A DNA stretch of 5,354 nucleotides, from contig JARFQQ010000124.1 of the NCBI GenBank assembly GCA_029287695.1, positions 1 to 5,354 of the forward strand, read 5' to 3'. The notes beneath the pieces are model-generated. The model was not told where the DNA came from and did not search any database. It saw only the letters and a program-made list of their open reading frames with translations. Of this stretch, positions 1-5,354 are shown one piece after another. Within the stretch, counting starts at the first letter, position 1. Each line of letters begins with the position of its first letter. A program made the position numbers and the translations under genes. The DNA comes from Gammaproteobacteria bacterium. Lineage in GTDB: Bacteria > Pseudomonadota > Gammaproteobacteria > Chromatiales > Chromatiaceae.

Positions 1-741
1 AAGAAACTGCTCACAGCGCGTGATATCAGCCAGCGCGTGCAGCTCCAGCGCATGAGAAAAGCCTTCGTCGCAAATGCATCCCACGAGCTCCGGACACCGC
101 TGACAGTCATCGCCGGCTATCTCGAGATCCTCGAGATGGACCCTGACATACCACCGCATCTCACCGAGGCCGTAACAAGTGCGAGCGAGCAGGCTGGCAG
201 AATGCAGCGTATCATCGAAGATCTGCTCGTACTCTCACGGCTCGAAGGCACGCGGCTCTCCCGCTTCAGTGGTGACCCGGTCAATGTGCCCGTCATTTTG
301 CGCCAGATCATCAACGATCTGCAGAAAACGGTCTCGGGCAAATCTCATCACTTCAGCCTGGACCTCGACGAAGCCCTCAGCCTGAGGGGCAATGAGGCTG
401 AAATCCAGAGTGTCTGCACAAACCTCATCAGTAATGCAGTCAAGTACACACCCGAGGGCACAACAGTCGATGTGCGCTGGTACCGGAATTCAGCCGGCCA
501 TGCCTGCCTGGATATCGAGGACAACGGCCCGGGTATCACTGCGGAGCACTTGCCGCATCTCACAGAGCGCTTCTACCGTGTGGATGCCGGGCGCTCGCGG
601 GAAATCGGCGGAACAGGACTCGGCCTCTCCATTGTCAAGCACGTGGTTCAGCGGCATGGCGGCTTTCTGCATATCGACAGCGAGCCAGGCCAGGGGGCAA
701 CATTTCGCGCCTGTTTTCCTGAATATCGCCTGATGTCATAA
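1..741 (+). CDS. phoR: Phosphate regulon sensor histidine kinase PhoR, 3' part (5' end outside window)
   Basis: The reading frame is open from base 1, so the GTG at 37 is an internal Val codon, not a start; 246 residues are visible. The first residues (LLTARDISQRVQLQRMR) look like the end of a PAS domain and the linker to the dimerisation helix. The H-box is ASHELRTPLTV with the phospho-acceptor His at visible residue 28 (bases 82-84). The N-box has Asn at 141 and 145 (NLISNAVKYTP), G1 is DNGPG at 174-178, the F-box is ERFYRVD around 190-195, and G2 is GTGLGL at 204-209. All catalytic boxes are therefore intact. PhoR is a membrane sensor that phosphorylates the response regulator PhoB when phosphate is scarce and removes the phosphate when it is plentiful. 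The HisKA plus HATPase layout alone would fit many kinases; the PhoR-like H-box context (GYLE, then AGRMQ) and the pst genes directly downstream make PhoR by far the best call. No terminator follows it. Confidence 0.95.
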   Translation, partial: KKLLTARDISQRVQLQRMRKAFVANASHELRTPLTVIAGYLEILEMDPDIPPHLTEAVTSASEQAGRMQRIIEDLLVLSRLEGTRLSRFSGDPVNVPVILRQIINDLQKTVSGKSHHFSLDLDEALSLRGNEAEIQSVCTNLISNAVKYTPEGTTVDVRWYRNSAGHACLDIEDNGPGITAEHLPHLTERFYRVDAGRSREIGGTGLGLSIVKHVVQRHGGFLHIDSEPGQGATFRACFPEYRLMS

Positions 742-772
742 AAGGTTCATAGTGTTGTCACATAATAGTCAG
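733..772 (+). promoter_or_regulatory. Tandem Pho-box array (four PhoB half-sites) upstream of pstS
   Basis: Four 7-bp elements lie at an exact 11-bp period: ATGTCAT (733-739), GGTTCAT (744-750), TTGTCAC (755-761) and TAGTCAG (766-772). The PhoB half-site consensus in enterobacteria is CTGTCAT with a 4-bp AT-rich spacer; the four copies match it at 6, 4, 5 and 4 of 7 positions. TCA is present in all four and GTCA in three. Spacers include AAAA and ATAA. The first element overlaps the last codons and stop of phoR. Two consecutive Pho boxes are also the arrangement at the E. coli pstS promoter. PhoB binding is inferred from pattern and context. Confidence 0.75.
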
Positions 773-782
773 GATTCGACTA

Positions 783-788
783 CATACT
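783..788 (+). promoter_or_regulatory. Putative -10 element of the pstS promoter
   Basis: CATACT (4 of 6 matches to TATAAT) begins exactly 10 bp after the last Pho half-site. That spacing suits PhoB-activated promoters, where the Pho box replaces the -35 element. Transcription would start near 795, giving a leader of about 30 bases. The hexamer is weak alone and is called from its spacing; TACATA at 781-786 is an alternative register. Confidence 0.5.
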
Positions 789-825
789 TTGTCCGACTTA
801 CTACAAGCACCTGAGAGGGTACATT

Positions 826-1947
826 ATGAAAAAGCTGATACTCGCAGCAGCAATCGCAGCAGTCGCTGCTCCTGCAGCTCAAGCGGCAAACCGCGACACC
901 ATTAACATCGTGGGTTCTTCCACCGTCTACCCGTTCGCAACTGTCGTTGCCGAGCAGTTCGGCAAGACCACGTCATTCAATACGCCAAAGATCGAATCGA
1001 CCGGTTCCGGTGGCGGCATGAAGCTCTTCTGCGCGGGTGTCGGCGTTGATACGCCTGACCTGACCAACGCATCCCGTCGCATCAAGAAGTCCGAGCTCGA
1101 CAAGTGCAACGCCAACGGCGTCACACCCGTTGAGGTCAAGGTCGGCTACGACGGCATCGTTGTCGCAAACGCCAAGAGTGCTCCCGAGTACAAGCTGACT
1201 CGCAAGGACCTCTACATGGCTCTGGCTGCCAACATTCCCGGTCCTGACGGCAAGCTCATCGAGAACCCGCACAAGACCTGGAAGGATGTGAACGCTGCGC
1301 TGCCTGCAGCACCGATCAAGGTTCTGGGTCCGCCTCCTTCTTCCGGTACGCGTGATGCTTTCGAAGAGCTGGCTCTCGGTGGCGGCGCCAAGAAGGTCGA
1401 GGATCTCAAAACCCTGCGTGGTATGAAGGACGGTGACGAGATGAAGGCCATGATGGCGAAGCTCGGCATCGACATGGCTGTCTACGACGACGTCATGAAG
1501 AAGAAAGGCAAGGTCAAGGGCAAGGATATCTTCAAGAAGGTGGCATACCACATTCGTGAAGACGGCGCTTACATCGAAGCAGGCGAGAATGACAACCTGA
1601 TTGTCCAGAAGCTCGAGAAAGACACGGGTGCACTGGGTGTCTTCGGCTTCAGCTTCCTCGACACCAATGCTGACAAGATCAAGGGCGCTTCCATCGATGA
1701 AAAAGCCCCGACTTTCGATAACATTGCTGATGGTTCCTATCCCGTTTCCCGTCCGCTCTACACCTATGTCAAGAAAGAGCATGTCGGCAAGATTCCGGGC
1801 ATCCAGGAATACCTTGCAGAGTTCACCAGCGACAAGGCATGGGGTGACGAAGGTTACCTCATCGAGAAAGGCATGATCCCGATGCCCAAGGCCGAGCGTG
1901 AGCAGTTCAAGGCAGATGCCGAGGCGCTCAAGCCCCTGACAATGTAA
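826..1947 (+). CDS. pstS: Phosphate ABC transporter, periplasmic phosphate-binding protein PstS
   Basis: This 373-residue protein binds inorganic phosphate in the periplasm and delivers it to the PstC-PstA channel. It starts with a Sec signal peptide: MKK, a hydrophobic Ala/Ile/Leu core, and AQA at 18-20, with cleavage expected after residue 20 or 21. There is no lipobox Cys, so it should be soluble. PstS ligand-loop motifs are visible: INIVGSSTVYPF (26-37), STGSGGGMK (58-66), TNASRRIKK (80-88) and PPPSSGTRD (169-177), where S173-G174-T175 match the S-G-T phosphate loop of E. coli PstS. It belongs to the divergent GSSTVYP/NASR branch, in which the E. coli GASD segment reads NASR, so ligand contacts differ in part. 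The only two cysteines, C69 and C94, could form a disulfide. The ATG is preceded by GAGAGGG at 813-819, about 6-7 bases upstream, and agrees with the signal peptide. The gene lies behind a Pho-box array and ahead of a strong hairpin, which suggests high, phosphate-controlled expression. Confidence 0.95.
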   Translation: MKKLILAAAIAAVAAPAAQAANRDTINIVGSSTVYPFATVVAEQFGKTTSFNTPKIESTGSGGGMKLFCAGVGVDTPDLTNASRRIKKSELDKCNANGVTPVEVKVGYDGIVVANAKSAPEYKLTRKDLYMALAANIPGPDGKLIENPHKTWKDVNAALPAAPIKVLGPPPSSGTRDAFEELALGGGAKKVEDLKTLRGMKDGDEMKAMMAKLGIDMAVYDDVMKKKGKVKGKDIFKKVAYHIREDGAYIEAGENDNLIVQKLEKDTGALGVFGFSFLDTNADKIKGASIDEKAPTFDNIADGSYPVSRPLYTYVKKEHVGKIPGIQEYLAEFTSDKAWGDEGYLIEKGMIPMPKAEREQFKADAEALKPLTM

Positions 1948-1968
1948 TCCTCGAGAGAAGGTTACATT
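1941..1968 (+). repeat. Inverted repeat (hairpin) across the pstS stop codon
   Basis: AATGTAA (1941-1947) is the exact reverse complement of TTACATT (1962-1968). A T-G wobble and one C-G pair (1948/1961 and 1949/1960) extend the stem to about 9 bp around a loop of about 10 bases. The left arm ends with the TAA stop of pstS. It lies 9 bases before the larger terminator hairpin. It could protect the pstS mRNA 3' end or affect termination at the stop codon, or it could be chance; no T-run follows, so it is not itself a terminator. Confidence 0.4.
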
Positions 1969-1976
1969 AATAAGCG

Positions 1977-2007
1977 ACATGAGGGGGGCTTGCCCCCCTC
2001 ATGTTTT
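1977..2007 (+). terminator. Strong intrinsic terminator or attenuator between pstS and pstC
   Basis: A perfect 12-bp stem, ACATGAGGGGGG (1977-1988) with CCCCCCTCATGT (1993-2004), closes a CTTG tetraloop (1989-1992) and is followed by a short T-tract (2004-2007, then CT). The stem contains six consecutive G-C pairs. It lies 29 bases after the pstS stop. The T-tract is short, so partial termination is likely. That fits a system where the binding protein is needed in excess of the membrane subunits and downstream pstCAB would be transcribed by read-through. Confidence 0.85.
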
Positions 2008-2026
2008 CTGAACGACTGTCCATACA

Positions 2027-2055
2027 AACTCCATTCCTCGCCCGGCACTGGAGTT
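2027..2055 (+). repeat. Inverted repeat in the pstC leader
   Basis: AACTCCA (2027-2033) and TGGAGTT (2049-2055) are exact reverse complements around a 15-base C-rich loop. The element lies between the pstS terminator and the pstC ribosome-binding region. No T-run follows. It may be an mRNA leader hairpin or a dyad operator, or it may be coincidental; nothing in the sequence decides this. Confidence 0.3.
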
Positions 2056-2076
2056 GATCGGTCGGGTCTGATTGAC

Positions 2077-2080
2077 GGGG
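2077..2080 (+). promoter_or_regulatory. Ribosome-binding site favouring the GTG start of pstC
   Basis: GGGG sits 6 bases before GTG at 2087. The only upstream in-frame alternative, TTG at 2072, is a rarer start codon preceded by the less convincing GGTCGGG. The GTG start also places the first hydrophobic segment directly at the N-terminus, as in related long PstC proteins. A start at 2072 would add only five residues (MTGYK). Confidence 0.5.
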
Positions 2081-2086
2081 TATAAA

Positions 2087-3448
2087 GTGACTCAGACAAA
2101 TCTCCTGATTTTAGTGCTGCTGGCAATCATGGCGGTTCTGTACTACTTCGCCAAACAGCGTGCTCTCACAACTGTCGGCGGGGCATCGAATATCCGGCAA
2201 CTCCACTCGCTGCCGGGTCATTATGGTATCTATGCCGCGCTGTGGGCTGCAGTACCAGCGTTTCTTGCGCTGATGATCTGGACAAGCGCAGAAGACTGGC
2301 TAGTTACGAAACTCGTTGTCAGTAACCTGCCAGAGCAGGTTCAACAGCTACCTGCTGCGGAACTCAGTCTCATCATCAACGACATTAAGAACATGGCTGC
2401 CGGAGATGTTACCTCTGCCGATGCAATAGCTGAAATCAAATCAGCAGCCGACCACTACAACAACCTCAAGGCAATTGCCGGTGCGGCAAAGTTTGTCCTT
2501 ATCCTCGTCCTGGCGATTGTCGGTGGACTGATCGCATGGCGCTCGGTTGCGCCTAAACTGCGGGCCAGAAACCGTATCGAAGGCATCTTCAGGGTCATCC
2601 TGATCCTCTGTTCCATTATTGCCATCTTTACCACGATCGGGATCGTTCTGTCGGTCCTCTGGGAGTCCCTGATCTTCTTCCGGGAGATACCATTTTTCGA
2701 TTTTCTGTTCGGAACGCACTGGAACCCGAGTACCAACTCCTTCGGTGCGATTCCGATTTTTGCCGGCACCTTGCTGATTTCCCTGATCGCCTTGCTGATC
2801 GCTGTGCCGATTGGCCTGATGTCGGCAGTTTATCTATCCGAGTACGCAGGATCACGCGTCCGGGCCTTTGCCAAGCCGCTGCTTGAGATACTCGCCGGGA
2901 TACCGACTGTCGTGTACGGCTTCTTCGCTGCATTGACAGTTGCGCCGTTTTTTGCAAATGCCGGCCGATCCATCGGCTGGGATATTTCACCCGAGAGTGC
3001 GCTGGCTGCGGGCGTCGTCATGGGTATCATGATCATCCCGTTTGTTTCTTCGCTGTCGGATGACGTCATCAATGCCGTACCCATGGCCATGCGCGAAGCT
3101 TCCTACGGAATGGGGGCGACCCAGTCCGAAACCATCACCAAGGTCATATTGCCAGCTGCACTCCCGGGTATCGTCGGCAGTGTACTGCTGGCTGCATCCC
3201 GCGCCATTGGAGAAACCATGATCGTGGTCATGGCTGCGGGCCTGTCTGCCAATCTCACTGCGAATCCCTTCGAGGCAGTGACAACGGTCACTGTGCAGAT
3301 CGTCACGGCGCTGGTCGGTGATCAGGAGTTCGATAGCCCCAAAACACTGGTGGCATTCGCGCTCGGCCTGGTCCTCTTTGTTGTGACACTGGCGCTGAAT
3401 GTTGTTGCACTGCACGTGGTACGCAAGTACCGCGAGCAGTATGAATAA
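2087..3448 (+). CDS. pstC: Phosphate ABC transporter permease PstC, N-terminally extended form
   Basis: This 453-residue protein (458 if translation starts at TTG 2072) is one of the two channel subunits of the inner-membrane phosphate importer. The C-terminal part, from about residue 163, is a normal PstC: a first membrane helix (168-192), FDFLFGTHWNP, then the transport core from about 219 to 445. The core includes LLEILAGIPTVVYGFFA and the EAA loop at 337-361 (EASYGMGA ... ILPAALPG), which contacts the PstB ATPase. E. coli PstC has 319 residues; the surplus is at the N-terminus. It comprises helices at about 5-21, 45-65 and 132-154, with LHSLPGHYGIYAALW at 39-53, resembling the N-terminal domain described as DUF3708 in long PstC proteins (from memory). 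Positive-inside reasoning (KQR after helix 1, KLRARNR after helix 3) puts the loop at 66-131 in the periplasm. The start codon is not ATG and is discussed with its ribosome-binding site. The gene is 12 bases from pstA and clearly cotranscribed with it. Confidence 0.93.
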   Translation: MTQTNLLILVLLAIMAVLYYFAKQRALTTVGGASNIRQLHSLPGHYGIYAALWAAVPAFLALMIWTSAEDWLVTKLVVSNLPEQVQQLPAAELSLIINDIKNMAAGDVTSADAIAEIKSAADHYNNLKAIAGAAKFVLILVLAIVGGLIAWRSVAPKLRARNRIEGIFRVILILCSIIAIFTTIGIVLSVLWESLIFFREIPFFDFLFGTHWNPSTNSFGAIPIFAGTLLISLIALLIAVPIGLMSAVYLSEYAGSRVRAFAKPLLEILAGIPTVVYGFFAALTVAPFFANAGRSIGWDISPESALAAGVVMGIMIIPFVSSLSDDVINAVPMAMREASYGMGATQSETITKVILPAALPGIVGSVLLAASRAIGETMIVVMAAGLSANLTANPFEAVTTVTVQIVTALVGDQEFDSPKTLVAFALGLVLFVVTLALNVVALHVVRKYREQYE

Positions 3449-3460
3449 GAGGGCAAGGCG

Positions 3461-5266
3461 ATGAGTGAAACAACCAAAATAGTCAAACAATCGCTGCCCA
3501 AACGCTACCGTAGCGAGTCGATCTTCAAGGCGTTTGGTATGGCGGCCATTATTATCGGCATGGCGTTTGTCGTCATTCTCTTTGTCAATATCATCGGCAA
3601 GGGTTACCCGGCGTTTCTGCAGAGCTACATCAAGCTGCCGGTCTATTTCGATGCACAGGTTATCGATCCGGACGGGGATCGCGATCCCGACAAGATGGCG
3701 CGTGCCGACTACCAGGGACTGATCAAGAAAACACTTCGCGAGACTTTTCCTGAAGTCAGCGGGCGCAGGGACAAACTCGCACTCTACAAGCTCATCAGCC
3801 AGGGGGCTGGGTTCGAGCTGCAGGACATGGTACTCGATAATCCCGACATAATCGGTACGACGCAGGAGATCTGGCTGCTCGCCGATGACGAGATCGACGT
3901 TTTTCTGAAGGGTAAGGTTACTAAGCTCGACGAATTCGAGCTTGAAGGTAGGCCGGTCGCCAGCGACGTCTCGGGTGAGGTGGAGATCACGACGGACGGC
4001 CCGGCTTTTACGCCGGTTCTGGAAAGAATGCAGGAGCTGTTCGAACGGGAGAAGAGACGCGCGGAACGTGAACTTGGGCGCGCCCGGGAGAAGCTTGATG
4101 ACCTGGAAAAGGACCTGGTCGAAAACAGGGATCTTCTTGCCGAGGCAGAGCGCTACGACTATCCGGCACGCATCGAGCGCCTTAAGGAAATCATCAAAAA
4201 CAATCAGGGACAGATCAGCGACGAGGAATACATCATAAGGGTGCTCGAGGAGCGTATTGCCGGCTATCGAAAAAGCCTGGAAGGTACGAGTGCAGCCGAA
4301 GTCGATATCCCGCCAGATGCTGCAAGCTACCTCCTCGAACTCCAGGGCGGGCTCGTCAGGATCACGGCGCTTGGCAGAAACAGCGCCCGCGGTAATGTCC
4401 TCAACACACTTGATCCTGCCTCTGATTCTCAGAACCTCAAGCTGGTTATCCTTGAGACACCGGAATCCGAACGTCGCGTCACTGACCGCACCATCGGCTG
4501 GGTCAGGCAACTCCAGGAAAAAGATGTAGTCGACAAGAAATTCAACACGATCTTTTTTACTCACGGAGACTCAAGGGAGCCCGAACAGTCCGGTATTGCC
4601 GGTGCGCTCGCAGGCTCGTTCTTCACACTCATTGTGACCTTGCTGCTGTCGTTTCCGATCGGTGTGGGCGCGGCAATCTATCTCGAGGAATTTGCGCCAA
4701 AGAACAAGTGGACCGATCTCATCGAGGTCAATATCAACAACCTCGCCGCAGTCCCGTCGATTGTTTTCGGTTTGCTTGGTCTCGCGGTCTTCATCAACTA
4801 TTTCGGCTTGCCGCGTTCCGCGCCGCTCGTGGGTGGCCTGGTGCTGACGCTGATGACCTTGCCGACGATCATCATTGCTTCGCGTGCGGCACTGAAATCT
4901 GTACCGCCATCGATCAGGGAAGCCGCGCTCGGCATGGGCGCGTCGCGTATGCAAGCGATGTTTCATCACATCCTGCCCCTTGCGCTGCCGGGTATGCTGA
5001 CCGGCACCATCATCGGCATGGCGCAGGCGCTTGGTGAGACGGCACCGCTGCTGATGATCGGCATGGTAGCCTTCATTGTTGATATTCCCCAGGGCTTTAC
5101 CGATAACGCTACGGTTCTGCCTGTACAGATCTACCTCTGGGCCGACAGCCCAGAGCGTGCATTTGTTGAACGAACTTCCGCTGCCATCATGGTGCTGCTC
5201 GGCTTCCTGATCACCATGAATGCACTGGCTGTTTTACTGCGCAAGAAATTCGAGCGTAAATGGTAG
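3461..5266 (+). CDS. pstA: Phosphate ABC transporter permease PstA with large periplasmic insert
   Basis: This 601-residue protein is the second channel subunit of the phosphate importer, about twice the length of E. coli PstA (296). Residues 14-23 are basic and cytoplasmic, and a membrane helix spans about 24-45. The transport core runs from about 377 to 597, with NLAAVPSIVFGLLGLAVF and an EAA loop at 487-511 (EAALGMGA ... ILPLALPG) for docking PstB, then AQALGETAPLLMIG. Between them lie about 330 residues that should be periplasmic. The N-terminal piece (RYRSESIFKAFGMAAI through DDEIDVFLKG, about 15-155) resembles the DUF3333 domain found in many proteobacterial PstA proteins. It is followed by a charged coiled-coil hairpin at about 187-231 and 236-274, broken at YDYP (232-235). 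An acidic DPDGDRDPD run occurs at 69-77. The ATG follows GAGGGCAAGG, 12 bases after the pstC stop. The family assignment is firm; the role of the insert is unknown. Confidence 0.94.
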   Translation: MSETTKIVKQSLPKRYRSESIFKAFGMAAIIIGMAFVVILFVNIIGKGYPAFLQSYIKLPVYFDAQVIDPDGDRDPDKMARADYQGLIKKTLRETFPEVSGRRDKLALYKLISQGAGFELQDMVLDNPDIIGTTQEIWLLADDEIDVFLKGKVTKLDEFELEGRPVASDVSGEVEITTDGPAFTPVLERMQELFEREKRRAERELGRAREKLDDLEKDLVENRDLLAEAERYDYPARIERLKEIIKNNQGQISDEEYIIRVLEERIAGYRKSLEGTSAAEVDIPPDAASYLLELQGGLVRITALGRNSARGNVLNTLDPASDSQNLKLVILETPESERRVTDRTIGWVRQLQEKDVVDKKFNTIFFTHGDSREPEQSGIAGALAGSFFTLIVTLLLSFPIGVGAAIYLEEFAPKNKWTDLIEVNINNLAAVPSIVFGLLGLAVFINYFGLPRSAPLVGGLVLTLMTLPTIIIASRAALKSVPPSIREAALGMGASRMQAMFHHILPLALPGMLTGTIIGMAQALGETAPLLMIGMVAFIVDIPQGFTDNATVLPVQIYLWADSPERAFVERTSAAIMVLLGFLITMNALAVLLRKKFERKW

Positions 5267-5269
5267 GAG
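5265..5269 (+). promoter_or_regulatory. Shine-Dalgarno site of pstB overlapping the pstA stop
   Basis: AGGAG begins within the TAG stop codon of pstA (5264-5266) and lies 7 bases before the ATG at 5277. The overlap of stop codon and ribosome-binding site suggests translational coupling of pstA and pstB and supports this start choice. Confidence 0.7.
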
Positions 5270-5276
5270 AAACATT

Positions 5277-5354
5277 ATGAATCAAGTGGCTGAATTCGAA
5301 CATATGGAGCACGAGATCGAGGGAACGGTTGGCACTCCATTGGTAGATGACCCA
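5277..5354 (+). CDS. pstB: Phosphate ABC transporter ATP-binding protein PstB, 5' end only
   Basis: An open frame starts at ATG 5277 and runs off the window after 26 codons. The visible residues are acidic and polar (MNQVAEFEHMEHEIEG, ending LVDDP), with no Walker A motif yet; in E. coli PstB the ATPase core begins after only about 10-15 residues. The call rests on position: 10 bases after pstA, behind a strong AGGAG site, in the conserved order pstS-pstC-pstA-pstB. Many proteobacterial PstB proteins carry a poorly conserved leader before the RNLNFYYG-type strand, and this fits such a leader. Nothing in the visible residues alone proves the function. PstB would form the cytoplasmic ATPase dimer on the EAA loops of PstC and PstA. 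Confidence 0.75.
   Translation, partial: MNQVAEFEHMEHEIEGTVGTPLVDDP

Noticed and set aside
1953..1970. Similarity of GAGAGAAGGTTACATTA after pstS to GAGAGGGTACATTA before pstS
   Set aside because: The match is short and gapped and resembles generic ribosome-binding sequence; no gene starts at the second copy. I treat it as chance.
973..1980. Long antisense open frame (335 codons, minus strand) across pstS
   Set aside because: It mirrors the biased codon use of pstS. The plus strand has a signal peptide and clear PstS motifs; the antisense translation shows no recognisable domain, and its start falls inside the terminator region.
1979..2011. Ten-codon open frame starting at the ATG in the terminator stem
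   Set aside because: It consists almost entirely of the G-run/C-run hairpin, has no ribosome-binding site at the right distance, and is explained by the terminator.
2016..2033. Possible second Pho box (CTGTCCA, 4 bases, AACTCCA) before pstC
   Set aside because: The 11-bp step is right, but the second element is a poor match to CTGTCAT, no further half-site follows, and no -10-like hexamer lies about 10 bp downstream.
2054..2086. Possible sigma-70 promoter TTGATC ... TATAAA directly before pstC
   Set aside because: The spacer is 21 bases, too long for a usual promoter, and TATAAA abuts the GTG start, so any transcript would start inside the coding region.
2987..4564. Very long antisense open frame (525 codons, minus strand) across the end of pstC and much of pstA
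   Set aside because: It spans two real genes on the other strand and its translation has no family features. Both plus-strand genes are clear permeases with EAA loops.

Overview
The window is one strand-uniform stretch of a phosphate-starvation (Pho) regulon locus, most likely from a Pseudomonadota (proteobacterial) chromosome of moderate to fairly high GC. The gene order is phoR (3' part) - pstS - pstC - pstA - pstB (5' end), all on the + strand. The PhoR catalytic half reads like gammaproteobacterial PhoR (a GYLE segment after the phospho-acceptor His helix, then an AGRMQ segment). The long PstC and PstA forms are known from both Alpha- and Gammaproteobacteria. I lean to Gammaproteobacteria but cannot fix the lineage from sequence alone.

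Layout. Bases 1-741 hold the C-terminal half of the sensor kinase PhoR with intact H, N, G1, F and G2 boxes. At its stop codon begins a tandem array of four 7-bp Pho-box half-sites at exact 11-bp spacing (733-772), followed 10 bp later by a -10-like hexamer (783-788). This looks like the PhoB-activated promoter of pstS. Bases 826-1947 encode PstS, the secreted phosphate-binding protein. The 139-base gap after pstS holds a small hairpin across the pstS stop codon, a strong intrinsic terminator or attenuator (1977-2007), and a further inverted repeat. Then come pstC (2087-3448), pstA (3461-5266) and the first 26 codons of pstB (5277 to the window end), tightly spaced at 12 and 10 bases.

How it works together. 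PstS binds phosphate in the periplasm, PstC and PstA form the membrane channel, and PstB (cut off here) supplies ATP. PhoR senses low phosphate, normally through the transporter and PhoU, and phosphorylates PhoB, which would act at the array upstream of pstS. The hairpin after pstS would let a large excess of the binding protein be made over the permease and ATPase.

What stands out. No new system is evident: this is a recognisable Pst locus. The unusual part is the enlargement of both permease subunits on the inferred periplasmic side. PstC has three extra N-terminal membrane segments with a periplasmic loop of about 65 residues. PstA is about twice the length of E. coli PstA, with an insert of about 330 residues in its first periplasmic loop that contains a charged antiparallel coiled-coil hairpin. 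No mobile elements, RNA genes or CRISPR arrays are visible, and there is no gene-free stretch over 300 bases.
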